A DNA stretch of 64,000 bases from Myroides odoratus DSM 2801 (GTDB taxonomy: Bacteria > Bacteroidota > Bacteroidia > Flavobacteriales > Flavobacteriaceae): the NCBI RefSeq assembly GCF_000243275.1, contig NZ_CM001437.1, positions 503,088 to 567,087 on the forward strand. The letters run 5' to 3'. This document shows, piece by piece, positions 7,048 to 16,754 of the stretch. Position 1 is the first letter of the stretch; each line of letters begins with the position of its first letter. Below the pieces are notes generated by a model. That model was not told the origin of the DNA and ran no database searches. It saw nothing but the letters and a program-made list of their open reading frames with translations. A program made the translations under genes and the position numbers.

Positions 7048-10000
7048 CTACTGCCCCGAAGGCGTATTTCCACTTTTGCGTCTTGTTTCATAAAAGCGGA
7101 TAAACTCCTGACTGTAATCTGAATCTGGCAGGTCTTCGGCTCTATTGTTCGAAGATTCTTTTTCTTCTTTTTTCTTCTTCTTTTTCTCGGACTGATTTAA
7201 AAACTTCGCAATTAACTCTTTCAACGTATCAAAATCCACCTCATAGGACAATCCTACCCCTTGTGTATAACCGATTCCTTCCCCAATATAGTTGATGTCA
7301 TTCTCTCGGTTAAAGAAGCGTGCATTTAGCGTTCCTTCTTCATTGATACGCAACAATACTTCAACATCACCGACAATAACCGATTGCTCTACTCCACCGA
7401 CAGGTACTCCTAATTTTCCATTTACAGAGATGCGATCATTCACTTTTGTGGTAAAAGTCACCCCTAATCGTCCTTCTGTTTGCGTATACGGATTTCGCTC
7501 TCCTTGCGCATAGTTTAGTCCTACTTTAAACTTATCATCTACATCCGAGAACAAGTCGTCAAAAATACTACTTGCGCGTTCAAATAAACTTCCTGCTAAA
7601 GCAGATGAAGAGTTATCAGAGGAGAAGAAAGACCCCGTTGCTAATAAAGCCATGGCTTGTCTTTCACGTGTATCGCGATCACTCAGTTTATAGTCCAACT
7701 CCGATTTTACAACCGAACTCACCGTTGGAAAATTAATATCAAAATCTACTTCTGGATTACTTAAACTTCCATTCAATACAATCGCAACATCCGTAGGTAC
7801 TTTTCTATTGATAATCGAGTTATCAATAATTACACTTGGATTAGCTTCCGTATGGTAAATGGCTTGAAGATCCAAAATCGCATTCATCGGGTTACCGTCC
7901 CAGCGAATTGTTCCATATTTTTTCACGACAAATTTCTTGTCAATCAATCCACCATATTTGAAATTATATTCCCCTTCATACGCTTGGAAATCCCCCCACA
8001 TATTGAACTTACCAAGTGTATTGATTTCCATGGTAATAAATCCAGCACCTTTTCCACGCATGGCATGTCCAGACTCTCGATCGAGGATAATTTCAATTTC
8101 TGCATCTGGCGTTACATAAAACTCAAAATCCAATTCAATTCCACTGTTGCGGTATTTATAGGGATCGTAATCGTTTCCTGTTAAACGCAATTTCTTTTCT
8201 TGAGGCGACAAGAAATGGATAAAGTTATTTTCGCCTGTACTTTGTGCCTCCTTCAACGGAATCTTAATCGATGTCCCTTTATTCGAAGTCGCATTAATAT
8301 TGATGCTCAGCATTTCAATAGGCCCTACAATGTCTGCTTTTCCATTGATATAAGCAGTCCCATAGTATAAACTTCCCTCTGCGTATTGGGTATCCAAAGC
8401 CAATAAATTCGTAGACGAAAGCGATAGATTCATCACCCAATCCTTGAACATCTTATGAGATACATTTCCATCGACCAATCCCCTTGTCTTGTATTTAGTA
8501 TCGGTTAATCCTGCTTTGCGGAGAATGAATTGCTTCGTTGTAATATCCAGTGGGGTTTCTTGATCAAAAGCATAGCTTACCCCTGTAAACTTCGATTTGA
8601 ATTTGGTGTCATTCAAGTACAAACGTCCATTGACATCTGGATTTTTTGCAGTTCCCAAGAAGGAAATCTTACCAAAAGCAGTTCCCGTCATATCACTAGC
8701 CACACTACTTAAAAATGGTGCAATCGTAGCCAATGGGAAATCCGTTAGCCCAGACTCTAAATTGAAATGGGTCTGTTTATTGATCACATCGACATCTCCA
8801 TTCAAATAAAACCGTTCCTTTTCCTCATCATCCATCAAACTAGATTGAACGGTAAACTTCTCTAATCGCTTATCTCCATCCACTTTGAAGAACATATCCC
8901 CTAAGTATATTTTATTAATCAACAACGAATCAATGACGATATTCGCCTGAGGATGATACACATCCTTCATTTGGGAGAAATTCACCTCTCCATCAATTTT
9001 ACCGCCAAAAGATAGATTTTCAATATCAGGTGTAATCTTATTTAAATCTACATTGCCAAAAGATAAATTCAGCTTTTTGTATGTAGAATCTCGCATTACT
9101 CCACTTAAATTCACCATTTGCTTGTTGTGAGAAATAGCGAGAGAATCAATGGTAAAGTCCATCAATTTTTTATTGAACACCAACTTATTTGCTTTGTCGT
9201 TATTCTCGTTGATACTCCATTGGAAATCTTTGAAGAACACCTCTGATTTCTTGAATCCCACCACAGAGAGTTTCTCCTCGTTAATGGTGTGATACAAGTT
9301 CAATTCGTATTTATCTTTTAAGTTTTTACCTCCTTTAAATTCTGAACGCACAAATAACGTATCATTATGCGTTAAATTCAGCAAGTTAAAATCAGAAATA
9401 TCATAGAAATTAGTATGTACACTATCAATAGAAACATACGTATTATAAATGGGATTAGAATTATTGACATTCAATAAGATATTGAAGAATTCCACGCCAC
9501 TCACGGCAATACTCGGCGAATCGAAATTAAGTTTAAACAAATTCTCATCGCTGTCAATTTCTCCATCTACATGCGTGCGTTCGTTTAGGGTTAATTGGGG
9601 CAAGAAAACCTCAATCAAACGATTGTGTACGGTAATATCAAAATCAACATACTGTCCTTTTTTCGTTTTATACGGAGAGTAATTGGTATACAAACTACCC
9701 AATGCATTTGTAAACAACATCTTGGATTCACCAAATAAGAATTTCCCTTTGATGTATCCTTGAATAGCTTCTTTTGAATTTAACTTCAACAAACGCTCCC
9801 CGTCTTCCGTGAAACTAGATTCAATAGAAAACTCTTCAAATACATAATGATCTTTACTGTTGTCATAAATCGCATTATTAACTTTAAATACACCTTCTAA
9901 ATCCTCAATATTATTCCCTTTGGCTTTAAATTCAAAATCACCTGTAAACTTAGATAGCGTATCATTGACGAAACCTAAAGCATATAAATCCGCATAATCA

Positions 10001-11601
10001 ATCTGCGCAACAAAATCGTAATTCTTCTCTTTGGTACTTAGGTCAATCGTCCCGTTAAAATCGAGTTTCACATTCGGATCCGCACTGTGTAATAACCCGC
10101 GATAGTATGGCATTTTCATTAATCCATCTACGGCCAATTGGGTGTACTTATACTTGCCAAAAACAAAAGAGAATACATCCCCTTTTACAGAAGTATTCAA
10201 CGATTTTTGATTAAACCCATGTCCATCTACATATAAATCGAAAGACGTTAATCCAAACTGCTCATTTTGGATAAAGTGACCTAAATCAAAATGATCTAAT
10301 TTAATATTTCCTTTGTATGTAGCGTGATCCGGATCATCCAGCTGTTGAATGGCAATTTTAGCATTTCCTTTTCCGATAGCCGTTACTAATTCAATATCCG
10401 TATCTAAGGTTCGCTTCGTTAACTCAATATTTCCTATGATATTTACCAATCCTAGGCCATCCAATTCCGTTGGTAGAGATTTACCTAACAGATCTGGCAT
10501 TAAAGCGACTAAATTATAGCGCGTAGTTTGTAAACGCGATAAATCGGCGCGCATCCAAAAAGGTTCATGATCATCAAATACATTGCGGAACGCAAATTTT
10601 CCAATAATCTGCGAATTGTTTTCATCTACTAAATTGGCTCCTTCAAGAACAAAGTCATTCATTACCCCTTTCATATATCCTTTGAAGAATACTTCTTTAT
10701 TAGAAGCAAACTCATGGGCGAATACATTGATATCAGAAGAATTTAATTTGGCTTTTTTAATCTCAAAATCCCACTTCACCTTATCGACAAAATACTTCAT
10801 ATCGCCAGGTTCAAACGTCAATTTCAGGTTTCCTTCAATATCCGATTGATCCGTGACTAATTTCATGTCTTTTAGTCCAATACTTGTTTTGGTATGAGAA
10901 AAATCTGCGGTTAAGTTTTGTACGTTCATTCCCCAATGATCGAGGAAGCTCACGTTTTTCACAGTTCCATATATTTCAGGTCCTTTGATTAAAAAGTTAT
11001 CCACTTGACCTTGCAACTTTCTGAAATCAACCGCTACTTTTGCTTTCGTATTGTCGTCCGAAATAATTAACTGTGAATTTTTAATAAATATGCGAGAAGC
11101 TTTTAGTCGGAACTTCCCTTCTCCAGGTTGTCCATCATCAAAAACAGCAATAAGCTCATCTAAATTCGTTAGTTCTGCGCCTTCGTACTTGTGAATATTC
11201 ATGTACAAGCCATTGATTCGGGTTGTTCCCAAATACACCTTTCCTTGTTGCAAAGCATTTAGGTCAGCCAAACGCGTTTGAAGATGATCAATTCCGATTA
11301 ATATATTTTCGTGGTTGTCTCTTGCTTCTACCCCTTTGAGGTGAATCACGCCAAAAACATCAATAGATAAACGGTCAATGTAAAAATCCGTACCGAATTT
11401 TTCATTCACTTTTTCCGTTACATAGCGTGCTAAATAGCTTTGCACAATTGGCAACATCATGGATCCCACTGCTAAAATCAGCAAGCAGAACAGAGCCAAA
11501 AGCAGGCGAAAAACTATTTTTTTAAATTTTTTGATAACTATTAATGTTTTAAATTTGCCCCTAAAATCTACTTTTTTTAAATACCTACGTACAATCAACA
11601 A
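7048..11601 (-). CDS. TamB/AsmA-like envelope protein
   Basis: This very large protein (1517 residues as the open frame) has one membrane anchor near the N-terminus (IVFRLLLALFCLLILAVGSM), a long beta-rich middle with repeated short strands, and a C-terminal TamB-type (DUF490) region around residues 1100-1450 followed by a Lys/Glu-rich tail. Such proteins span the periplasm and are thought to carry phospholipids to the outer membrane or help insert outer-membrane proteins. No TamA-like barrel gene is adjacent. The start is unclear: the only upstream start codons are TTGs that overlap a TAnnTTTG box at 11599-11606, and no ATG precedes the anchor. The true start may be a rare codon within the first 30 residues. 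Confidence 0.88.
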   Translation of the reverse strand: MLIVRRYLKKVDFRGKFKTLIVIKKFKKIVFRLLLALFCLLILAVGSMMLPIVQSYLARYVTEKVNEKFGTDFYIDRLSIDVFGVIHLKGVEARDNHENILIGIDHLQTRLADLNALQQGKVYLGTTRINGLYMNIHKYEGAELTNLDELIAVFDDGQPGEGKFRLKASRIFIKNSQLIISDDNTKAKVAVDFRKLQGQVDNFLIKGPEIYGTVKNVSFLDHWGMNVQNLTADFSHTKTSIGLKDMKLVTDQSDIEGNLKLTFEPGDMKYFVDKVKWDFEIKKAKLNSSDINVFAHEFASNKEVFFKGYMKGVMNDFVLEGANLVDENNSQIIGKFAFRNVFDDHEPFWMRADLSRLQTTRYNLVALMPDLLGKSLPTELDGLGLVNIIGNIELTKRTLDTDIELVTAIGKGNAKIAIQQLDDPDHATYKGNIKLDHFDLGHFIQNEQFGLTSFDLYVDGHGFNQKSLNTSVKGDVFSFVFGKYKYTQLAVDGLMKMPYYRGLLHSADPNVKLDFNGTIDLSTKEKNYDFVAQIDYADLYALGFVNDTLSKFTGDFEFKAKGNNIEDLEGVFKVNNAIYDNSKDHYVFEEFSIESSFTEDGERLLKLNSKEAIQGYIKGKFLFGESKMLFTNALGSLYTNYSPYKTKKGQYVDFDITVHNRLIEVFLPQLTLNERTHVDGEIDSDENLFKLNFDSPSIAVSGVEFFNILLNVNNSNPIYNTYVSIDSVHTNFYDISDFNLLNLTHNDTLFVRSEFKGGKNLKDKYELNLYHTINEEKLSVVGFKKSEVFFKDFQWSINENNDKANKLVFNKKLMDFTIDSLAISHNKQMVNLSGVMRDSTYKKLNLSFGNVDLNKITPDIENLSFGGKIDGEVNFSQMKDVYHPQANIVIDSLLINKIYLGDMFFKVDGDKRLEKFTVQSSLMDDEEKERFYLNGDVDVINKQTHFNLESGLTDFPLATIAPFLSSVASDMTGTAFGKISFLGTAKNPDVNGRLYLNDTKFKSKFTGVSYAFDQETPLDITTKQFILRKAGLTDTKYKTRGLVDGNVSHKMFKDWVMNLSLSSTNLLALDTQYAEGSLYYGTAYINGKADIVGPIEMLSININATSNKGTSIKIPLKEAQSTGENNFIHFLSPQEKKLRLTGNDYDPYKYRNSGIELDFEFYVTPDAEIEIILDRESGHAMRGKGAGFITMEINTLGKFNMWGDFQAYEGEYNFKYGGLIDKKFVVKKYGTIRWDGNPMNAILDLQAIYHTEANPSVIIDNSIINRKVPTDVAIVLNGSLSNPEVDFDINFPTVSSVVKSELDYKLSDRDTRERQAMALLATGSFFSSDNSSSALAGSLFERASSIFDDLFSDVDDKFKVGLNYAQGERNPYTQTEGRLGVTFTTKVNDRISVNGKLGVPVGGVEQSVIVGDVEVLLRINEEGTLNARFFNRENDINYIGEGIGYTQGVGLSYEVDFDTLKELIAKFLNQSEKKKKKKEEKESSNNRAEDLPDSDYSQEFIRFYETRRKSGNTPSGQ

Positions 11602-11606
11602 ATTTA
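11599..11606 (-). promoter_or_regulatory. TAnnTTTG promoter box for the TamB-like gene
   Basis: The minus strand reads TAAATTTG, an exact match to the Bacteroidota -7 box. It overlaps the first TTG of the open frame, which argues that translation begins further in. Confidence 0.45.
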
Positions 11607-11670
11607 ATTAATTTTTAGGAGTGATTGACTAAAAAAAGAAGATATAAATTAGCATTAAATTAAATTATAC

Positions 11671-12693
11671 ATGTCCACAAAACCCACCTATATATTAGCG
11701 ATTGAAAGTTCTTGTGATGATACCGCAGCTGCAGTTTTAGCAGACAACAAAGTATTGTCTAATGTCGTGGCTCGTCAAGAGATACACGAAGAATACGGTG
11801 GTGTTGTTCCTGAATTAGCCTCAAGAGCACACCAACAAAACATCGTACCGGTTGTTGATATTGCCTTAAAGAAAGCGGGAATTACGAAAGAAGAATTGCA
11901 GGGAATTGCCTTTACACAAGGTCCTGGATTAATGGGTTCACTTTTAGTTGGCGGATCTTTTGCTAAATCTTTGGCTTTGGCTTTAGATATTCCTTTGATC
12001 GCAGTGAATCACATGCATGCTCATATTCTTTGTCATTTTATTGATGAAAGCGGATATGATCAGCCTACTTTTCCTTTTCTAGCTTTGACAATTTCAGGTG
12101 GACATACTCAAATTGTACAAGTGAATAGTTTCTTTGATTTAAAAGTATTGGGAGAAACAACAGATGATGCTGTGGGCGAAGCCTTTGATAAATCAGCTAA
12201 AATTCTTGGTTTTCCTTATCCTGGCGGGCCTTTGATTGACAAATATGCCAAGGAAGGGAATCCTAAAGCGTATCCTTTTACAAAACCAAAAGTGGAGGGA
12301 TTAAACTTTAGTTTTAGTGGTTTAAAAACACAGTTTTTATATTTTATTCAGAAACAAATAGCTGAAAATCCAAACTTTATAGAAGAAAACAAAGCGGATA
12401 TTTGTGCTTCAATTCAACACACGATTATCAAAATATTGATGGATAAGCTCAAGTTAGCTGTTGAACAAACTGGTATTACTCAAATTGCAATTGGCGGTGG
12501 TGTATCAGCTAATTCAGGTATACGCGCAACTTTAAAAGAAGCCGAACAAAAATACAAGTGGAAAACATATATTCCCAAATTTGAATATACAACGGACAAT
12601 GCAGCCATGATTGGTATTGTAGGATACTATCGTTATAGAGAATCTCTTTTTGCTGATTCTTCTGTTGTATCCAAAGCTAGAATTGAATTTTAA
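11671..12693 (+). CDS. tsaD: tRNA N6-adenosine threonylcarbamoyltransferase
   Basis: TsaD moves the threonylcarbamoyl group onto A37 of ANN-decoding tRNAs, working with TsaB and TsaE. The 340-residue length is normal. Visible marks are the N-terminal nucleotide-binding AIESSCDDTAAAVL, the HMHAH stretch with iron-binding His114 and His118, the LTISGGHTQ strand, and the C-terminal GGGVSANSGIR and DNAAMIG motifs. It is the first gene of a plus-strand run with rsmE (11 bp apart), a permease and a methyltransferase, and is divergent from the TamB-like gene with only 69 bp between. Confidence 0.97.
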   Translation: MSTKPTYILAIESSCDDTAAAVLADNKVLSNVVARQEIHEEYGGVVPELASRAHQQNIVPVVDIALKKAGITKEELQGIAFTQGPGLMGSLLVGGSFAKSLALALDIPLIAVNHMHAHILCHFIDESGYDQPTFPFLALTISGGHTQIVQVNSFFDLKVLGETTDDAVGEAFDKSAKILGFPYPGGPLIDKYAKEGNPKAYPFTKPKVEGLNFSFSGLKTQFLYFIQKQIAENPNFIEENKADICASIQHTIIKILMDKLKLAVEQTGITQIAIGGGVSANSGIRATLKEAEQKYKWKTYIPKFEYTTDNAAMIGIVGYYRYRESLFADSSVVSKARIEF

Positions 12694-12704
12694 GGTTTTA
12701 CATT

Positions 12705-13412
12705 ATGCAGTTATTTTACGCTCCCGCTATCGATAAAGAACAGTCGACTTTCACTTTTGACAAAGATGAAAGCAAACACATTATACGCGTTTTACGCAAA
12801 AAAGAAGGGGATATTCTCTTCGTGACCAATGGTCGTGGAACCTTATTTGAAACTAGAATTTCATTGGCCTCAGACCGCAGCTGTTTAACTGATATTGTAG
12901 GATATACAGATAAAGAACAGACGCCTTTTCGCTTGCATTTGGCAGTTGCGCCGACTAAAATGAACGAGCGCTATGAGTGGTTTCTAGAAAAAGCAACTGA
13001 AATCGGTATTCATGAGATTACCCCTATTATTTGTGATCATTCGGAACGAAAAGTAGTTAAAACAGAGCGATTTGAAAAAATTATTCAATCGGCAATGAAG
13101 CAATCCCTTCAACTGCATTTACCTCAGTTGAATGAACCGATTACCTTAAAAGAATTTTTAAAACAAGACCACCAAGGTGCTTTATACATTGCGCATTGTG
13201 AAGATGACCAGACGAAAGAACTCCTAAAAAACAAGATTCAACCACAAGAAAATTACCTCTTATTGGTTGGACCTGAAGGAGATTTTTCTCCTGTTGAAAT
13301 TAAAATAGCTTTAGAAAAAGGTTTTAAACCTGTATCTTTAGGACATACAAGATTGAGAACAGAAACAGCTGCTCTTGTTGCTTGTCATAGTTTTGTATTC
13401 GCTAACGAATAA
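12705..13412 (+). CDS. rsmE: 16S rRNA m3U1498 methyltransferase
   Basis: RsmE methylates N3 of U1498 in 16S rRNA at the decoding site, using SAM. The 235-residue protein has an N-terminal PUA-like part with HIIRVLRKKEGD, a central EKATEIGIHEITPI segment, and the SPOUT knot at the C-terminus (LLVGPEGDFSPVEI and LGHTRLRTETAAL). It follows tsaD by 11 bp and precedes the permease by 8 bp, so the three genes are probably co-transcribed. Pairing of tsaD and rsmE ties two translation-fidelity functions together. Confidence 0.96.
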   Translation: MQLFYAPAIDKEQSTFTFDKDESKHIIRVLRKKEGDILFVTNGRGTLFETRISLASDRSCLTDIVGYTDKEQTPFRLHLAVAPTKMNERYEWFLEKATEIGIHEITPIICDHSERKVVKTERFEKIIQSAMKQSLQLHLPQLNEPITLKEFLKQDHQGALYIAHCEDDQTKELLKNKIQPQENYLLLVGPEGDFSPVEIKIALEKGFKPVSLGHTRLRTETAALVACHSFVFANE

Positions 13413-13420
13413 ATCATTGC

Positions 13421-14512
13421 ATGTTGAAATCCAAAGAAATTTCCAAAGGTATTGTTCGCGCCGTTCTTATTTTAAGTGGAATTGCATTAAGTGCGGGGTT
13501 GTTGTATCAAATTCGCACCTTGTTTATTTATATTGCCTTAGCTTTTGTCTTAGCCTTAATAGGCAAGCCTTTAGTTGATTTTCTCTATAAAAAATGTAAG
13601 CTAAAAAAGATGTTTGCCATCAGTATTACGATGGGCTTCTTTATAGCCGTTTTTATCGGATTTTCTTTTATGTTTGTGCCTTTATTTACTACACAAGCAC
13701 AGAATTTATCTGTATTAAATACTGCGCATTTACAAGAGGATTTTAATGGTTTAATCCTAAAAATTGACGCTTACCTCGATGCCAAAGGAATCAGTTTGGA
13801 TAAAATTGTAGAAGAGTCTCACCTGAAATCGCAATTCAATCTGGATTTTGTACCTAATTTACTCAATACCCTCATCAGCATGTTGAGCGATATTGGAATT
13901 GGACTATTTTCTGTTCTTTTTATTGCTTTTTTCTTCCTAAAAGATCAAGTTGTACTGGAATATCAATTTAAAAAATTGTTTTCCAAAAAGCACGAAAACA
14001 AGGTTTTAAATTCCATCAATAAGATTAACAACCTATTGTCCCGTTATTTCTTAGGGCTTTGCGTTCAGATGTTCGTCATCTATATTCTCTGCCTCACCGT
14101 ATTATTGATTTTTGGTGTAAAAGGGGCTGCTACTATTGCCTTTTTGTGTGCCATCCTCAATATTATTCCTTATATCGGACCATTAATTGGAAATATTCTA
14201 GCCGTTGTATTTACCATGCTAACCTACATAGGTGATGATTTTATCGCAATTACCTTACCAAAAGCTATATCTGTCATGATTGGTTTTTTAATCGTTCAAT
14301 TGATTGATAACGTAGTAAATCAACCGTTGATTTTTTCTAATAGTGTAAAATCACATCCATTGGAAATTTTCGTTGTCATCTTAGCTAGTGGTATGTTTAG
14401 TGGAATTTTCGGTATGATTGCCGCTGTTCCTTTATACACTTGCTTAAAAGTTATTGGTAAAGAGTTTTTCCCAAATGTTCGATTTATTCAAGTACTCACC
14501 AAAAAGTTATAA
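13421..14512 (+). CDS. AI-2E family transporter
   Basis: A 363-residue inner-membrane protein of the PerM/TqsA (AI-2 exporter-like) superfamily. Paired helices near the N-terminus (about 12-50 and 60-85) are followed by a soluble loop (about 90-150). The C-terminal helices contain the family stretch FLCAILNIIPYIGPLIGNIL and a run ending in QPLIFSNSVKSHPLEIF. Members have been linked to autoinducer-2 export or to sodium/proton transport, and the substrate cannot be told here. It sits between rsmE and the THUMP-like methyltransferase, whose GTG start directly follows its stop. Confidence 0.9.
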   Translation: MLKSKEISKGIVRAVLILSGIALSAGLLYQIRTLFIYIALAFVLALIGKPLVDFLYKKCKLKKMFAISITMGFFIAVFIGFSFMFVPLFTTQAQNLSVLNTAHLQEDFNGLILKIDAYLDAKGISLDKIVEESHLKSQFNLDFVPNLLNTLISMLSDIGIGLFSVLFIAFFFLKDQVVLEYQFKKLFSKKHENKVLNSINKINNLLSRYFLGLCVQMFVIYILCLTVLLIFGVKGAATIAFLCAILNIIPYIGPLIGNILAVVFTMLTYIGDDFIAITLPKAISVMIGFLIVQLIDNVVNQPLIFSNSVKSHPLEIFVVILASGMFSGIFGMIAAVPLYTCLKVIGKEFFPNVRFIQVLTKKL

Positions 14513-15691
14513 GTGGATATTCATCTTATCGTACAACCCGAAGTTCAAGCATATCTTAAAGAGCACAGTCAAGCTACTTTAACGGATTTGGCGTTCAAAA
14601 AAAGTCCATTTCCAGCAATTCCCATGTCTGATTTATTGACACAGCTTGAGAGTAAGCAAAAGTCTAAACACAAGTTGTCTAAATGGTATACCACCGATTG
14701 CATCGTATTTCCACCCAAATTATCTATTGAGCAAACGTCTTCAGAAGAATGTGCTGCTTATAAAGCTTCTTTAGTGGAAGGCAATACGCTGATTGATTTA
14801 ACGGGGGGATTTGGAATTGATTGCTACTATTTTGCTCAACGTATTAAACAAGTAACCCATTGTGAAATACAGCCTGAATTAAGTGCTGTTGTGCAACATA
14901 ATTACCAACAGCTTCAACAGACCAATATCACTTGTATTGCAGGAGATAGCTTGGATTATCTAGCCAATAGTAATCAACAGTTCGATTATATTTACTTGGA
15001 TCCTGCTCGCAGAAATCAAAACAAAGAAAAAGTATTTTTCCTCAGCGATTGTACCCCGAATATTGTTGAACAGCTGGATATGCTTTTCCAACATACAGCG
15101 ACGGTTTTAGTCAAAACCTCGCCTTTACTAGATATTCAAGCGGGGCTTTCTGAATTGAAACATGTCAAAGCCATTCACATCGTTGCCTTGCAAAATGAGG
15201 TCAAAGAATTACTGTGGATTATTGAAAAGGGGTATGTGGGAACCATTGTATTAACCGCAGTTAATCTAACTAAAAAGGAGCCTCAAATTACCGTTCTGGA
15301 TTTATCAGATGAGTCTGTGGCTACCTATGCAGAACCGCAAACTTATTTGTATGAGCCGAATAGTGCTTTGCTCAAAACGGGAAAGTTCAATGCCATTAGC
15401 GCCTATTTTAACGTTGCTAAATTACACCAGCACAGCCAGCTATACACCAGTGAAACACTTGTGGACTTCTCGGGCAGACGCTTTAAAATAAAGCAACATT
15501 TGCCTTATAATAAAGCTACAGCCAAAGAATATTTACAACAACAAAAAGCGAATGTTACGGTGCGTAATTTCCCTATTAAAGTGGATGAACTACGCAAGAA
15601 ATGGAAAATTAAAGAAGGAGGTGATACGTATATTTTCTTTACCACTACCCTATTGAATCAAAAGGTATTTTTAATTTGTGAGCCTGTCTAA
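14513..15691 (+). CDS. THUMP-like class I SAM methyltransferase
   Basis: A 392-residue protein. The N-terminal helical part is followed by a Rossmann fold with the SAM loop LIDLTGGFGIDCYYFA and a catalytic-type loop YIYLDPARR. The C-terminal region around RRFKIKQHLPYNK fits the THUMP-like RNA-binding domain seen in this family. The target is probably RNA, but which base is unknown. Translation starts at GTG 14513, immediately after the permease stop, which suggests coupling. It is the last gene of the tsaD operon and meets the convergent gene at 15704 after 12 bp, with no clear terminator between. Confidence 0.85.
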   Translation: MDIHLIVQPEVQAYLKEHSQATLTDLAFKKSPFPAIPMSDLLTQLESKQKSKHKLSKWYTTDCIVFPPKLSIEQTSSEECAAYKASLVEGNTLIDLTGGFGIDCYYFAQRIKQVTHCEIQPELSAVVQHNYQQLQQTNITCIAGDSLDYLANSNQQFDYIYLDPARRNQNKEKVFFLSDCTPNIVEQLDMLFQHTATVLVKTSPLLDIQAGLSELKHVKAIHIVALQNEVKELLWIIEKGYVGTIVLTAVNLTKKEPQITVLDLSDESVATYAEPQTYLYEPNSALLKTGKFNAISAYFNVAKLHQHSQLYTSETLVDFSGRRFKIKQHLPYNKATAKEYLQQQKANVTVRNFPIKVDELRKKWKIKEGGDTYIFFTTTLLNQKVFLICEPV

Positions 15692-15703
15692 AAAATGAGG
15701 GCT

Positions 15704-16264
15704 CTAGCTAACATTGTGAATCCAACACAATTGAGAAACACTACTCCACGTTACCTCAACGGTTGCATTTGAATCAACAGCTAGTCCTACTTGATTTGCC
15801 ACTAACAAATAGCGTTGATTTTGATATACAACTTCAACCAAAGCGCGTTGTTGTGCATCATTTCGAACTAATTTCCCAGCATGATCAGTTGCTACTACTC
15901 GACCTAAGGCTTTTAATTTGCCTTTTTGCACGCGTTTGCGATCAAAACGAGGGTATAGCAGGTGAAAAGCCCAAACAATAGGAATCAAACTCAACACCAT
16001 ATTCAAGAAGAAGTAAGCCACTTGACGCTTGGTCCAATCGAAATTTTCAAAGTTCCAAACAATGGCAACAACCAGGGTTAACGCAACTAATAATCCTGCA
16101 AAAGACAACGTATCTGTGATACAATGTCCTTTAGGACGTGGAAAAGCCTTAGGCGTTTGCAGTGCCTCAATACCTGGTCTTCTTTTTCCTAAAGACCGAA
16201 CAGGTATAGGTTTCATCGTTCCTTGTATTCCTAACTCAATCGAATGTCTATAAGGCTGTTTCAT
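15704..16264 (-). CDS. Two-helix membrane protein of unknown function
   Basis: This 186-residue protein has a basic N-terminal segment (RSLGKRRPGIEALQ), two membrane helices (about residues 53-69 and 82-103), and a C-terminal soluble part with RVVATDHAGKLVRNDAQQ and strands ending in VEVTWSSVSQLCW. The soluble part resembles short beta-barrel domains found after membrane helices (DUF3592-like), but I am not sure of the family. It stands alone: convergent with the operon on its left, and with about 440 bp of gene-poor sequence on its right. No signal peptide is seen. Confidence 0.65.
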   Translation of the reverse strand: MKQPYRHSIELGIQGTMKPIPVRSLGKRRPGIEALQTPKAFPRPKGHCITDTLSFAGLLVALTLVVAIVWNFENFDWTKRQVAYFFLNMVLSLIPIVWAFHLLYPRFDRKRVQKGKLKALGRVVATDHAGKLVRNDAQQRALVEVVYQNQRYLLVANQVGLAVDSNATVEVTWSSVSQLCWIHNVS

Positions 16265-16703
16265 ATTCTATTTTTTATCGTTCAAACAATAAGATTTAAA
16301 AAAAAAGTTACAACGACAATGCAGGTTGGACCATAAATAGTAACAAATTGGGATCAATAAATAGATAAACTTTAGGTTGAGAAAAATAAGAACACGTGGT
16401 TGTTAGGGTTTCTCAAAAATCGCTCAAGGTAGCATTGGTCCTTTTTTGCTATTGTTATGTTGTAACCTTTCTTTTTTGTTTTACTTCCTTTTTCTTTTTC
16501 ACAGTTCGAAAGTACAACCAAAAAAACACATAAAACACAACGAATCAATTCCTTAACCATTTGATAATTCCACCACATTCGACTAAACATTCCCTTTACA
16601 TTACTGAAATATTGCCTTTTAATTGCACTTGATTTCCCTTTTTATCTCTTCCTATCTCCTTCGTTTACAAGCTTGTTAAATAACCGTTTACAAGAGTGGC
16701 TGT
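16265..16703. other. Gene-poor stretch
   Basis: This region between the start of the two-helix membrane gene and the thioredoxin-like lipoprotein is A/T-rich. It holds promoter space for both divergent genes and one doubtful small frame (16372-16560). I see no RNA gene or clear repeat. Confidence 0.5.
16372..16560 (-). CDS. Doubtful small lipoprotein-like frame
   Basis: From the ATG at 16560 a 62-residue peptide would begin MVKELIRCVLCVFLVVLSNC, with a possible lipobox ending at Cys20, then a Lys-rich stretch (EKEKGSKTKKKGYN). The remainder is low in information and no family is recognised. It may be a real tiny lipoprotein or chance. Confidence 0.25.
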   Translation of the reverse strand: MVKELIRCVLCVFLVVLSNCEKEKGSKTKKKGYNITIAKKDQCYLERFLRNPNNHVFLFFST

Positions 16704-16754
16704 TTGATTATAATTTCATTACTTTGTATGACAAAAAGCAAATATACATTCCAC

